Assembly (NCBI RefSeq): GCF_008124765.1
Contig: NZ_VNHS01000017.1
Location: forward strand, 1 to 64,000
DNA length: 64,000 bases
Direction of reading: 5' to 3'
From: Paenibacillus methanolicus
Lineage (GTDB): Bacteria; Bacillota; Bacilli; Paenibacillales; Paenibacillaceae
The notes under the pieces were generated by a model, which saw only the letters and a list, made by a program, of their open reading frames with translations, was not told the DNA's origin and made no database searches. The translations under genes and the position numbers were made by a program. The stretch's first letter is position 1. Each line of letters starts with the position of its first letter. Positions 23,765 to 31,754 of the stretch are shown one piece after another.

Positions 23765-23992
23765 ATGGAACGGCTCGAAGTGATGGACGCGATCAGCGGC
23801 CTGCTCGACGCGGTTTGCTGGGGGTGTGAGACCAGGGATCAGCTTAACAAGATGCACCGCAGCCATTATGCGAAGATCGACGGCTATTGCAATCGGCAAT
23901 GCCCGGTCGGCCAGCAGTTGCAGAGCCTTGGTCGTCAGCTGAAGATCGGACCACGGAAACTTATCGAGGAGGATGAATATGAACCAGCTTGA
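23765..23992 (+). CDS. C2HC-type zinc-finger phage protein
   Basis: 75 residues from the ATG at 23765. The cysteines and histidine (CWGCETRDQL, H at about 35, then CNRQCPVGQQL) follow the spacing of the small phage/Bacillus zf-C2HCIx2C family, which keeps a KLxxLG-type helix after the last cysteine (here LQSLGRQL). The family's function is unknown; members often sit near sporulation or prophage control genes. Confidence 0.7.
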   Translation: MERLEVMDAISGLLDAVCWGCETRDQLNKMHRSHYAKIDGYCNRQCPVGQQLQSLGRQLKIGPRKLIEEDEYEPA

Positions 23993-24392
23993 CGCACGTG
24001 CGCTCAATCACGTGAACGCAGTGCTTTACAATAACGGCAGCCTCTACATCATGGAGGCGCAGACGGAGTACGAAGGCGAGCAAGGTGCGGTCACGCCGGC
24101 CAAGTCGATCTGGCTGAACACGACTCCGGCGAAGGCGCTGCGCGATTTCCTTATCGAGAAGTACCCGCCGGAGGAACTGACCAGGCTGCGCGGGATCGAA
24201 CAGGCGTTGCAGGATTATATGACGATGCCGGGCGGCGGCACCGCGGAGGATGTGTTTGCCTGGGTGGAGTCGACAACGGGGTACATTTCTGATCCACCGG
24301 TAACGAAGGATGAGCAGATCGCACGCCTGACCGCCGAGAACACCGCGCTCAAGAAGGCACAACTGAAGGAGGTGGACGATGCGCGAGATTAA
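23979..24392 (+). CDS. 137-residue hypothetical protein
   Basis: The ATG at 23979 follows GAGGAGG closely; an ATG two codons upstream is possible. Beta-rich N-terminus, then helices, and a short coiled coil at the end (DEQIARLTAENTALKKAQ). Ends within the start of the YopX gene. Unknown function. Confidence 0.55.
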   Translation: MNQLDARALNHVNAVLYNNGSLYIMEAQTEYEGEQGAVTPAKSIWLNTTPAKALRDFLIEKYPPEELTRLRGIEQALQDYMTMPGGGTAEDVFAWVESTTGYISDPPVTKDEQIARLTAENTALKKAQLKEVDDARD

Positions 24393-24791
24393 GTTTCGGG
24401 GCATGGACATCAACGGCAGATGGTTCTACGGGAACGTCGCAGTGCTGGAGAAGGATGTCCCGGGCCACGGCCACAAGAAGGGGCGTTATATTTCAACAGC
24501 GTCGGCATGCCGTTCGCTTATCGGGTACGGCCGGAAACGGTCGGACAGTACACCGGCCTCAAGGACAAGAACGGAACGGAGATTTACGAGGGGGATATCG
24601 TTCATTACAAGGACTACAGCAATGGCGTGTACCTCTCCGATCAACAGCCAATGACAAGGGACGTGGTCAAATGGAATCCAGACACAGGCGGTTACATCGT
24701 GCGAAGTATGGGCTTCACCTTTAAAGCGAAGACCTACGAAGTCATTGGAAACATCCATCAGAATCCCGAGTTGCTGGAGGCGAAGGGATGA
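24379..24791 (+). pseudogene. YopX-family gene with a frameshift
   Basis: The first frame reads MREIKFRGMD, the hallmark start of the SPbeta YopX family, up to about residue 36. After the GGGG run at about 24,480 the family continues in another frame, with PETVGQYTGLKDKNGTEIY, then EGDIV and a C-terminal EVIGNIHQNPELL. One base seems lost from the G-run. YopX proteins are small phage proteins of unknown role. As in the HNH gene, a homopolymer-like run is involved, so a sequencing error remains possible. Confidence 0.8.
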
Positions 24792-24976
24792 AGCCGAAGC
24801 ATAGCAAACCAGATTCGCGGGGCATGTTGTTCGTCGCTTGCTCGGAATGCCAGCGCGGCGGGAACGGTGACGAGAGTTGCAGCAGCGGCTGGACGATTAA
24901 GAGAGGCGGGCCGGAACGAGGCGCCTGCTTCTCAGGCAAGCTTCTTGAAAAATTCATGGTTGACCAAAAACGATAA
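24788..24976 (+). CDS. Small cysteine-rich protein
   Basis: 62 residues starting at 24788, overlapping the YopX stop. Cysteines at CSEC, ESC and ACF could bind one zinc. Found in the run of tiny genes; function unknown. Confidence 0.5.
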   Translation: MKPKHSKPDSRGMLFVACSECQRGGNGDESCSSGWTIKRGGPERGACFSGKLLEKFMVDQKR

Positions 24977-24995
24977 TCGAGAGGAGCAATTATAA

Positions 24996-25508
24996 ATGCA
25001 AACGACACTGAAAGCTAAGATCAAGGACATCAAGCTCGGGAAAGAGGAGATCGTCACGCTGACGCTCCAAAGCCTGGACGGCGACCAACTCGAAATTCTC
25101 CGCCAGATCAAAGAAGGCGGGACTGCGCATATCCTCTTCAGCTCTTCCCAACTGGACATCGACGACTACCGCCCGGCAGTGCCGCAGCCTCCAGAAGGCA
25201 TCAAGTATAACGTCAATAACGATGGCACGGCGAACGTCGAGTCGAAGGAAGACGACGGCCAGCTGACGATCGATGAGGCTGCCGAGCAGACGGAAGCCGA
25301 CCAGGATGACGAAGACAGCAACGAGGTGATCAGCGACGCAAGTCAATACGATTCGGATGTGGCTCAGGATATGGAGAATGAAAGCGACGATCCGATGGCG
25401 GGGGTTGACGACGCGGATCCAGATGAAGACGAGGAAGAGATAGATCCGGACGGCGACGGCGATGACGACCTGCCTGGCCTGGATACTGATGACGGACCGG
25501 GGTTTTAA
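24996..25508 (+). CDS. Protein with long acidic tail, possible SSB-like interaction partner
   Basis: 170 residues. The first 65 residues are a beta-rich domain (MQTTLKAKIKDIKLGKEEIV, then LTLQSLDGDQLEIL). The remaining 100 residues are extremely acidic (many D and E) and end in DTDDGPGF. The organisation, a small fold plus acidic tail with a terminal hydrophobic residue, recalls SSB and its DDDIPF tip, but the N-terminal domain is too short for an OB fold as I read it. The shared -PGF end with RecT suggests binding to a common partner. Confidence 0.55.
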   Translation: MQTTLKAKIKDIKLGKEEIVTLTLQSLDGDQLEILRQIKEGGTAHILFSSSQLDIDDYRPAVPQPPEGIKYNVNNDGTANVESKEDDGQLTIDEAAEQTEADQDDEDSNEVISDASQYDSDVAQDMENESDDPMAGVDDADPDEDEEEIDPDGDGDDDLPGLDTDDGPGF

Positions 25509-25511
25509 TCG

Positions 25512-25604
25512 ATGCGCCGGCTGAACTGGGGATTGATCGTAGTAGGATCCTTCAGCGTGATCTGCTGGGGGCTGGCAGGATGGCTGTTCTGGTCGACGAG
25601 TTAA
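25512..25604 (+). CDS. 30-residue membrane micropeptide
   Basis: ATG at 25512 four bases after the previous stop. After RRLNW, it has one continuous hydrophobic span (GLIVVGSFSVICWGLAGWLF). Short single-span peptides at this position, just before ArpU-type genes, are common in Bacillus phages and ICEs. Role unknown. Confidence 0.5.
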   Translation: MRRLNWGLIVVGSFSVICWGLAGWLFWSTS

Positions 25605-25627
25605 TCGAACGGAAGGGGTGAGTCGGG

Positions 25628-26110
25628 GTGCAGCAGGAAATGGAGTTTAGCGGTCCGCTCCCGCGGCTTAATGACCTGGATGGCGGCAAGACGCAAGAGA
25701 AGATCGATCTAGTCTTCACGAAATACCGGTATTATAAATCGATCACATTTGAGGAGCGAGAGGCGAGCACCACCGCCTCTTACTCGGACATACCTCGGAG
25801 CTACACGGGAACGACCAGCGACCAGACGGCAAATATAGCGATCTACAACGTCGACGAGCCCGAAGCGCGCCAGAATTACATTGATCGGATAGAGAAGGCC
25901 GTTCGCAAGCTACCGTTCCGGCTGCGGAACCTGATCGAAAAGCGATATATGCAAGAGGATGACGAAACCGACTTCAACGTCTATACGAATATCCTCGAGA
26001 TTAGCAGGACCAAGTATACGAACATGCGGTTCGAGGCGTTCTACCGAATCGTAATCCTTTTCCATGAACTGCGAATCTTGAACATCCGTGAGTTGGTCAA
26101 GGAGGGATAG
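25628..26110 (+). CDS. ArpU-type late transcription regulator
   Basis: 160 residues from a GTG at 25628, after AAGGGGTGAG. The C-terminal two-thirds resembles sigma-70 region 4-like ArpU/RinA proteins of Gram-positive phages (AVRKLPFRLRNLIEKRYMQ, then LEISRTKYTNMRFEAFYRI). In phages such proteins switch on packaging and lysis genes that lie directly downstream. Here only a small gene and the integrase follow, so its targets are elsewhere, perhaps across the circular attP joint. Confidence 0.75.
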   Translation: MQQEMEFSGPLPRLNDLDGGKTQEKIDLVFTKYRYYKSITFEEREASTTASYSDIPRSYTGTTSDQTANIAIYNVDEPEARQNYIDRIEKAVRKLPFRLRNLIEKRYMQEDDETDFNVYTNILEISRTKYTNMRFEAFYRIVILFHELRILNIRELVKEG

Positions 26111-26147
26111 GGACAAATTGAGACAGCATACATTGGGGGCAGAGGTG

Positions 26148-26351
26148 ATGCCGATGCCCCAACCCTCCCAACAGAAGAAATCATTCCAGATCAGGTACCA
26201 TACAGTTGAGGGAGACTTGGAAGGTGCGCTAATTGAGATGTTACAGGAAAAAGTAAAGTCTGCCTTGTCCTTACATGACCCGATCATATACAATGACATC
26301 AAACCGTTAATACGTAACTATTTAAAGGTGGGTAATGTGGATGGCACGTAA
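26148..26351 (+). CDS. Small protein upstream of the integrase
   Basis: 67 residues, ATG at 26148 after GAGGTG. Helical (EGALIEMLQEKVKSALSLHD). It overlaps the integrase start by 17 bases, so it could be a recombination directionality factor or only a coupled leader gene; size and place fit the former, but the sequence does not prove it. Confidence 0.45.
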   Translation: MPMPQPSQQKKSFQIRYHTVEGDLEGALIEMLQEKVKSALSLHDPIIYNDIKPLIRNYLKVGNVDGT

Positions 26352-27915
26352 GACTGCTTACTATGTCAGGGTATCAACAAAACTCGCTTCTCAAAAAGAT
26401 AGCCCGGAACACCAACTCGGTGTATGCCGGGCTTTTTCAGATGAGGAAGGAGATCATGAGGTTGTTGAGGAGTACACGGATCGGGACACCGGAACTTCCA
26501 TAGTCGCAAGACCGGACGTTCAGCGAATGATCAGAGATGCGCAAAGCGGAAATATCGAACAAGTGGTTTTCGCTTCACTCTCACGTTTTTCGAGGGACAC
26601 GCTCGACTCATTGAGTCTTAAGAGGATGCTGGTTAATGCTCTTGGGATCAGGGTCGTATCAATCGAGGACCTGTATGATTCTAAACGAGAGGATAACGAA
26701 TTATTGTTCGGAGTTGTTTCTATGGTAAACCAGAAGCAAAGTGAGCAGATTTCGAAATCCTCCAGACGGGGAATTAAGCAATCCGCTCTGAATGGGAATT
26801 ATACTGGTTCGTTCGCGCCATACGGATACAAAAAGGCTGTAATCGATGGAAAGAAAAAGCTGCTCATCGATGAAGAAGCAGCTGGACATGTGAAGTTGAT
26901 TTTCGACCTATATGTAAATCAAAAGCATGGCGAGAAAGCCGTAACGCTATATCTAAACGAGCAGAACATCCCATCGCCTAAGAAGAGAGGTCCATGGGGC
27001 CTTACTACCGTTCAGCGCATCCTACAGAACGAAGTTTATACTGGCAGCCTGGTGTTCAATAAATACACCAATGAAACGTATTATTCAAACATCGAAAATA
27101 TGCACGACCGCCGAAAGAAGCTTGTACAGCGTGACCCGTCGGAATGGATTCGGCTAGAAGAAAAGACTCATGAGGCCATTATCGACGACGATACCTTTCA
27201 GCGCGCGCAAGAAATCAGATTAGTTAGAGGTGGTGGGAAGAGAGGCGGGCAGCGCGTCTACAAGAATGTGTTCGCTAAACTGATTTTTTGCCAGCACTGC
27301 AGCTCTGCTATGGTAACAATGACTGCGAAGCAACAAGAAAAATACAGGTACCTTATGTGTTCGCGGCGCAGGAGGATGGGGGAACATGGTTGCAGGAACG
27401 GTAAGTGGATTCCTTACTATGACCTTCGGGACGAGTTGATCGGTTGGATTATCGCTCAGTTGGAAGAACTGATCGACGACCGAAACGGAACATCGGAAAT
27501 CATTGTGAAGAAGGTAAAGGAACGTTCCGCCGATAGGGATACCGAGAAAGCGATGAAGAAACTTTCAAAACAACTAGAAGACGCTCGGCGCATGCTGTTC
27601 GAATTGCGTAGGCAGAAGATGCTCGGTGACGTAGATGAGACCCAGTACAACTACGAGAAGGAGATGTACGAGAAAGAAATAAGTACTCTGGAATCCAAGC
27701 ACGCTGGCATGAGTACGCAGCTGGAGAAGCAACGAAACATCGAGAAGGAATTGGACACGTTACAGGCCGGGCTAAAAGAATTGAAGTCCTGCGACATGTC
27801 CAATGTAGATGAGTTGAGAATTATTCTTTCGAAGCTGGTGAAGAACATCACCGTTGACGAAAACGGCAATGTTGATGTATATACTCTTCTGGGTAAGTTG
27901 GGCGAGGGCAGATAA
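26335..27915 (+). CDS. int: Large serine recombinase (integrase)
   Basis: 526 residues; starts at 26335 or 26341. The resolvase domain has the catalytic serine in YYVRVSTK (residue 12 or 14) and the conserved arginines in SLSRFSRDTLD. The 'recombinase' domain follows, with GSFAPYGYKK and GPWGLTTVQRILQNEVYTGS. A zinc ribbon with CQHC and a further CSRR-HGC pair lies near residues 320-350, and a long coiled coil (about 390-490) controls directionality. It inserts and excises the element by cutting all four strands at attP and attB. It is the last gene of the element and lies 35-40 bases from the right junction. Confidence 0.93.
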   Translation: MWMARKTAYYVRVSTKLASQKDSPEHQLGVCRAFSDEEGDHEVVEEYTDRDTGTSIVARPDVQRMIRDAQSGNIEQVVFASLSRFSRDTLDSLSLKRMLVNALGIRVVSIEDLYDSKREDNELLFGVVSMVNQKQSEQISKSSRRGIKQSALNGNYTGSFAPYGYKKAVIDGKKKLLIDEEAAGHVKLIFDLYVNQKHGEKAVTLYLNEQNIPSPKKRGPWGLTTVQRILQNEVYTGSLVFNKYTNETYYSNIENMHDRRKKLVQRDPSEWIRLEEKTHEAIIDDDTFQRAQEIRLVRGGGKRGGQRVYKNVFAKLIFCQHCSSAMVTMTAKQQEKYRYLMCSRRRRMGEHGCRNGKWIPYYDLRDELIGWIIAQLEELIDDRNGTSEIIVKKVKERSADRDTEKAMKKLSKQLEDARRMLFELRRQKMLGDVDETQYNYEKEMYEKEISTLESKHAGMSTQLEKQRNIEKELDTLQAGLKELKSCDMSNVDELRIILSKLVKNITVDENGNVDVYTLLGKLGEGR

Positions 27916-27948
27916 TGGGCACCTCATTTTTTTACACCTATTATACGT

Positions 27949-28047
27949 GTTGCAAAATACATCATGAACGTTATGCAGAAACTGAACGTCAAAGGTCGTT
28001 CGCAAGCGGTTGTCGAGCTGATTAAGCTTGGGGAACTGAAAATTTGA
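27949..28047 (+). pseudogene. 3' remnant of a LuxR-type response regulator at the right attachment site
   Basis: A frame that ends at TGA 28045-28047 encodes VAKYIMNVMQKLNVKGRSQA and then VVELIKLGELKI, the last helix and tail of the LuxR/NarL DNA-binding domain (helix 4 with KLNVKGRSQAVV). There is no start codon and the sequence to the left, up to the integrase, does not continue the family. The element has therefore inserted into this gene; the crossover is probably within ACGTGTTGCAAAATAC (27,945-27,960). The rest of the gene should be found at the left end, outside the window. Confidence 0.75.
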
Positions 28048-28070
28048 CCGCCCGGCCGCTAACCTTGCTC

Positions 28071-28119
28071 AAGCCTTCTTATTGCGCTTTCATTCGAAAG
28101 CGGTGTAGGAAGGCTTTTT
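28071..28119 (+). terminator. Rho-independent terminator of the interrupted response-regulator gene
   Basis: AAGCCTTC and GAAGGCTT form the outer stem around an inner GCTTTC/GAAAGC stem, followed by TTTTT. It stands right after the remnant's stop, as expected for the original chromosomal gene. Confidence 0.7.
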
Positions 28120-28138
28120 GACGCGCGCGGGCCGCGTC

Positions 28139-29074
28139 TCAGAACAAACTCCAATCGAATGCCGCGCTCATCCGCTCGAGCAGATGGACGCCGGCCGTGC
28201 TGTTGCCTTGCCGCCCGAGCGCGGGGCCGACGACGCCGATGCCGTACTGACCGGGGACGATGGCCATGATGCCGCCGGAGACGCCGCTCTTCGCGGGGAT
28301 GCCGGCGCGGATCGCGAACTCGCCCGAGGCGTTGTACATGCCGCACGTGACCATGAACGACTTGGCGATTCTAACGTAGCGGCGCGGGACGAGCTCCCGC
28401 CCCGTGAGCGGGTCGACGCCGCCGTATGCGAGCACGAGCGCCATGCGCGCCAGCTGCGCGCAGTCGATCTCCACGGAACAATGGTCGAAATACACTTGCA
28501 GCAGCTCTTCGACGTCGATCTCTTCGCCGAGCACTTCGTTATCCTTCAGAAAATATGCGAGCGAACGGTTCCGGTGCGCCGTGGCGGCCTCCGACCGGCT
28601 GACCGCTTCGTTAATGCGCAGTTCGTTGGTCCCGGCCGCATCCCGGAAGAAACGAAGAATGCGTTCGATTTTCCGGGCGGGCGTCTCGCCCTTGATCAGC
28701 GACGTCACCGCGATGGCTCCGGCGTTAATAAGCGGGTTGAACGGGATGCCCGGCTCCACCAGTTCCAGCTTGAGCATGGAATTGAAGTCGTCGCCCGATG
28801 GCTCCATGCCAACCTTGGCGAACACGCCTTCCTCGCCTTGATCCATTAGCGCCAGCAGCAGCGTGAACACCTTGGAGATGCTCTGCATCGTGAATTTCAA
28901 ATCATGGCTGCCTTCGGTCGCGGTCTCGCCGCCCCGTCCCATAATGGTAATGCCCAGCGCGTCGGCCGGCGCTTTCGCCAGCTCCGGTATATAAGCGGCG
29001 ACTCGGCCATGAACGGCGAGCGCGCGGCTCTCGTTTACCCAGCCCGGCAGTTGGGCGCGAATTTGATCGAACAT
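28139..29074 (-). CDS. glsA: Glutaminase
   Basis: 311 residues, the normal length for bacterial GlsA of the serine-beta-lactamase-like fold. The catalytic pair is S65 and K68 in MQSISKVF; other family segments are EPGIPFNPLINAGAIAVTSL, the YGGVDPLTG motif and KSGVSGGIMAIVPG near the C-terminus. It converts glutamine to glutamate and ammonia in the cytoplasm, for nitrogen supply or acid resistance. It is transcribed leftward, toward the element's junction, and stands alone. Confidence 0.93.
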   Translation of the reverse strand: MFDQIRAQLPGWVNESRALAVHGRVAAYIPELAKAPADALGITIMGRGGETATEGSHDLKFTMQSISKVFTLLLALMDQGEEGVFAKVGMEPSGDDFNSMLKLELVEPGIPFNPLINAGAIAVTSLIKGETPARKIERILRFFRDAAGTNELRINEAVSRSEAATAHRNRSLAYFLKDNEVLGEEIDVEELLQVYFDHCSVEIDCAQLARMALVLAYGGVDPLTGRELVPRRYVRIAKSFMVTCGMYNASGEFAIRAGIPAKSGVSGGIMAIVPGQYGIGVVGPALGRQGNSTAGVHLLERMSAAFDWSLF

Positions 29075-29306
29075 GCGATTTCCTCCCGCGGTTGCTTGTT
29101 ATGTACAGTGTAAGTCGCCGCCGCGGCGATATGCAAGCAAGCTTTTGGTTAAGCGCGACCTTACGAACATAAGCGGTCCGCGCATCGGTCACAATAACGA
29201 CATAGAGGGGAGAGACAGCTTAACCGTCTATTCGCCATGCCCAATATCATGTACAATAAGGAAGCGGTTCCCAATATTTCCGTGTATATGACATCAGGAG
29301 GGCATT

Positions 29307-29987
29307 ATGTTTAAATTTTTGTTGTTTGTTTTGTTATGGCGGATTCTAGGCAATCCGTTCCTGGCGATTCTCGTGTTTCTCGTCGTGCTGTACATCATCG
29401 ACCGCCGATTCGTCGGTTTATCCCCGAGCATCGTGAAGCCGTTCCGCCGGTTGTCCGCGATCCGCAGGCTGCGTCAACAGGTACTGATGAATCCGAACGA
29501 CGTCCCGGGCAAACACGAGCTCGCTCGGCTATATATAGAACGGAAGAAGTACGCCAAGGCGAAGGAACTGCTCATGCCGCTTCAGGATACCCTCGATCGC
29601 TCGGCGGAATTCTGGGATGATCTCGGCGCAGCCCTTGCCGGTCTAGGCGAGCATGACGCGGCGGAGGCCGCGCTTCGCAACGCGCTCTCCATCAACCCGA
29701 AAGTAAAGTACGGCGCCGCGTATTTGCGGCTTGCCTCGCTCAAGGCGAAGTCCGATCCCGGAGCCGCCATCAAGCACCTGGAATCCTTCCGCCTGATCGA
29801 TACGTCTTCCTGCGAAGCGTATATTCAGACGGCGAAGCTGTACGCGCAGCTCGGTCGCAAAGAGGATGCGGCCCGCGCGCTCGCGGAATGCGGCCAAAAC
29901 TACCGCGCGCTGCCGCGCTACAAGAAGAGACAAGAGCGCAAGTGGGCGATCAAGGCTTGGTGGGGCAGGCTAACGGGTCCGCGATAG
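29307..29987 (+). CDS. Membrane-anchored TPR protein
   Basis: 226 residues; strong GGAGGG RBS. The first 32 residues are hydrophobic (one long or two short spans) and the rest is cytoplasmic with TPR repeats, for example GKHELARLYIERKKYAKAKE at about 70, then AEFWDDLGAALAGLGEHDAA and PKVKYGAAYLRLASLKA. TPR domains hold protein partners. The C-terminus is basic. No neighbour hints at the partner. Confidence 0.75.
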   Translation: MFKFLLFVLLWRILGNPFLAILVFLVVLYIIDRRFVGLSPSIVKPFRRLSAIRRLRQQVLMNPNDVPGKHELARLYIERKKYAKAKELLMPLQDTLDRSAEFWDDLGAALAGLGEHDAAEAALRNALSINPKVKYGAAYLRLASLKAKSDPGAAIKHLESFRLIDTSSCEAYIQTAKLYAQLGRKEDAARALAECGQNYRALPRYKKRQERKWAIKAWWGRLTGPR

Positions 29988-30063
29988 TCGCAGTACGTTC
30001 CATCGCTCCGATGCCGTCACATTCGTCGTTCCCACCCCCATACGAAATTATGTTCGTTACTCT

Positions 30064-30100
30064 GCTCCCTGCGATGGATCGGTTATCCATTGCAGGGAGC
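30064..30100. terminator. Long inverted repeat between the TPR and SWIM genes
   Basis: GCTCCCTGC-(ATGGAT...ATCCAT)-GCAGGGAGC makes a near-perfect 15-bp stem with small loop. Only a short T-rich tract follows, so terminator is probable but not certain. Confidence 0.5.
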
Positions 30101-30161
30101 ATTTCCGTTTCGGTTTTGCTATAATAAAAAGAATGGCTGAACGAAGCGGAGGGACGGACGG

Positions 30162-31754
30162 ATGTACACACGTTTTCAGTTGAACGACGGCTTGGGCGAA
30201 TCGCTGGAGGCCCAGCTCGCCGAGGTCATGCCGGCGGAGCTGCTGGAGCGCGGTTGGGATTACTTCCGCAGGGAGAAGGTGCGTTCCGTCGAGGTGATGA
30301 ACGGCACGAGCATCTACGGCTCCGTCAAAGGCGAGACCGTATACGCGGTGACCCTCGACGCCGACGAATTCGCCTTCAGCACCTGTACATGTCCGCACGG
30401 CGGTTATTGCAAGCATATGGCCGCCGTTTATTTCGCGTATTGCCAATATGCGGGACTGAGCCCGGACGAAGCCTACAATCGGCTGTTGTACGGCGATACG
30501 ATCGGCGCGGAGCCGTCCGGGGAGGACGGAGGCGCTCCGGCGGGTGCGAGTGCCCGGACGGATGATCCCGCTCAGGTGCCGTCCGGTTGGATCGAGACGA
30601 TGGAACGGAAGTTCGGCGATACGTACCGGCAATGCAGACACTCGCTGCACCCGTTGCAATCGGTGTTGACGTCGCTGAAGAGCATGTCCAAGACGTGGCC
30701 GGAGACGCTGCGCAGAATGCACTGGATGCATGCGATTCTGTTCGTGGCGGAACAAGCGGAGCGGGCGTATTCGGCGGTGGACAGCCATACGCGCTATTAT
30801 TACGAGATGGCGTTCGCGCGAATGACGGAGCCGTGGATCGGCCAGTATCTGGAACTGGCGAGCCAAGTGAACACGGCAGGCATGCCGGCCGCCGAACGGG
30901 AAGCGATCGAGAGTCTCCGCGCTTTCTTTCACGCCCGCGACATGGACCGCGAAGGGCAGCTGCACCGCTGGGAGACGCTGTACTTCGCGCTGTGGGGCAA
31001 AATGATCGACGACCCGGTTTGGCGGGACGCAGAGGAGAAGTGGCTCGCCGGCCGGCATCAGCTCTCGCGCAGAGCGGGCCGCGTCTCGTTCTTCTACCCG
31101 ATGGCGCTGGCGTTCCTCCATTTCGTGGAGGGCGAAGACGAGCGCGCGGTGGCGCTGCTCGCCGATACGGAGTTCAACCGCACGGTGCTGCTCGCCTGCG
31201 ACTGCGCCATGGAACGACTGGAAGAGAACGATTGGGAGCGGCTCGTCAACTGGATGGATTACATTTACGGCGGGCTCATGATCGAGCGCAAATCCCGCGC
31301 CTTCGGTCCGTTCCTGTCGATGTGCAGAATCGCCGACGAGCGTCAGCCGGAGAACCCTGCTTGGGAGAAGTACTTGATTTCGTTCCTGCCCAACTCCTAC
31401 TCGGCCTTGTCCGATCATTGGATCGAGCAGCAGCGTTACCGGCAGTGGGCGGATCTTCAGCTGCGGATCGGCATCGATCCCGACGAGCTGGACGTTCAAG
31501 TTGTGCGGGAAGTGGCCAAGAACGCCCCGCAGGTGCTGTTCCCGATGTATCACCAGGCGATCGATCACGCGATCCGCAGCCGCAACCGGCAAGGCTACCG
31601 CACCGCCGTCAAGCTGATGAAGAAGCTGGAGAAACTGTATAAGACGGAGAAGAAGCAGGAAGCCTGGGATCGTTACGTAGGAGAGACCGTGCGCAAGCAT
31701 CAGCGGCTTCGGGCGCTGCAGGAAGAGCTCTGGAGGGGAAAAATCATCACATGA
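30162..31754 (+). CDS. SWIM zinc-finger protein
   Basis: 530 residues. The SWIM motif (CxCx(n)CxH) is CTCPHGGYCKHMAAVYFAY near residue 75. The remaining 450 residues are helical and of unknown fold. In Firmicutes, such proteins are commonly encoded immediately before a SNF2-family helicase, as here (overlap of 4 bases). The SWIM domain would supply DNA or protein binding to that pair. Function is not established; DNA repair or chromatin-like remodelling has been supposed. Confidence 0.85.
   Translation: MYTRFQLNDGLGESLEAQLAEVMPAELLERGWDYFRREKVRSVEVMNGTSIYGSVKGETVYAVTLDADEFAFSTCTCPHGGYCKHMAAVYFAYCQYAGLSPDEAYNRLLYGDTIGAEPSGEDGGAPAGASARTDDPAQVPSGWIETMERKFGDTYRQCRHSLHPLQSVLTSLKSMSKTWPETLRRMHWMHAILFVAEQAERAYSAVDSHTRYYYEMAFARMTEPWIGQYLELASQVNTAGMPAAEREAIESLRAFFHARDMDREGQLHRWETLYFALWGKMIDDPVWRDAEEKWLAGRHQLSRRAGRVSFFYPMALAFLHFVEGEDERAVALLADTEFNRTVLLACDCAMERLEENDWERLVNWMDYIYGGLMIERKSRAFGPFLSMCRIADERQPENPAWEKYLISFLPNSYSALSDHWIEQQRYRQWADLQLRIGIDPDELDVQVVREVAKNAPQVLFPMYHQAIDHAIRSRNRQGYRTAVKLMKKLEKLYKTEKKQEAWDRYVGETVRKHQRLRALQEELWRGKIIT

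Noticed and set aside
1..27915. Complete prophage
   Set aside because: No terminase, portal, capsid, tail, holin or endolysin gene is visible; the leftward genes suit a transfer apparatus better. The part left of the window could still change this.
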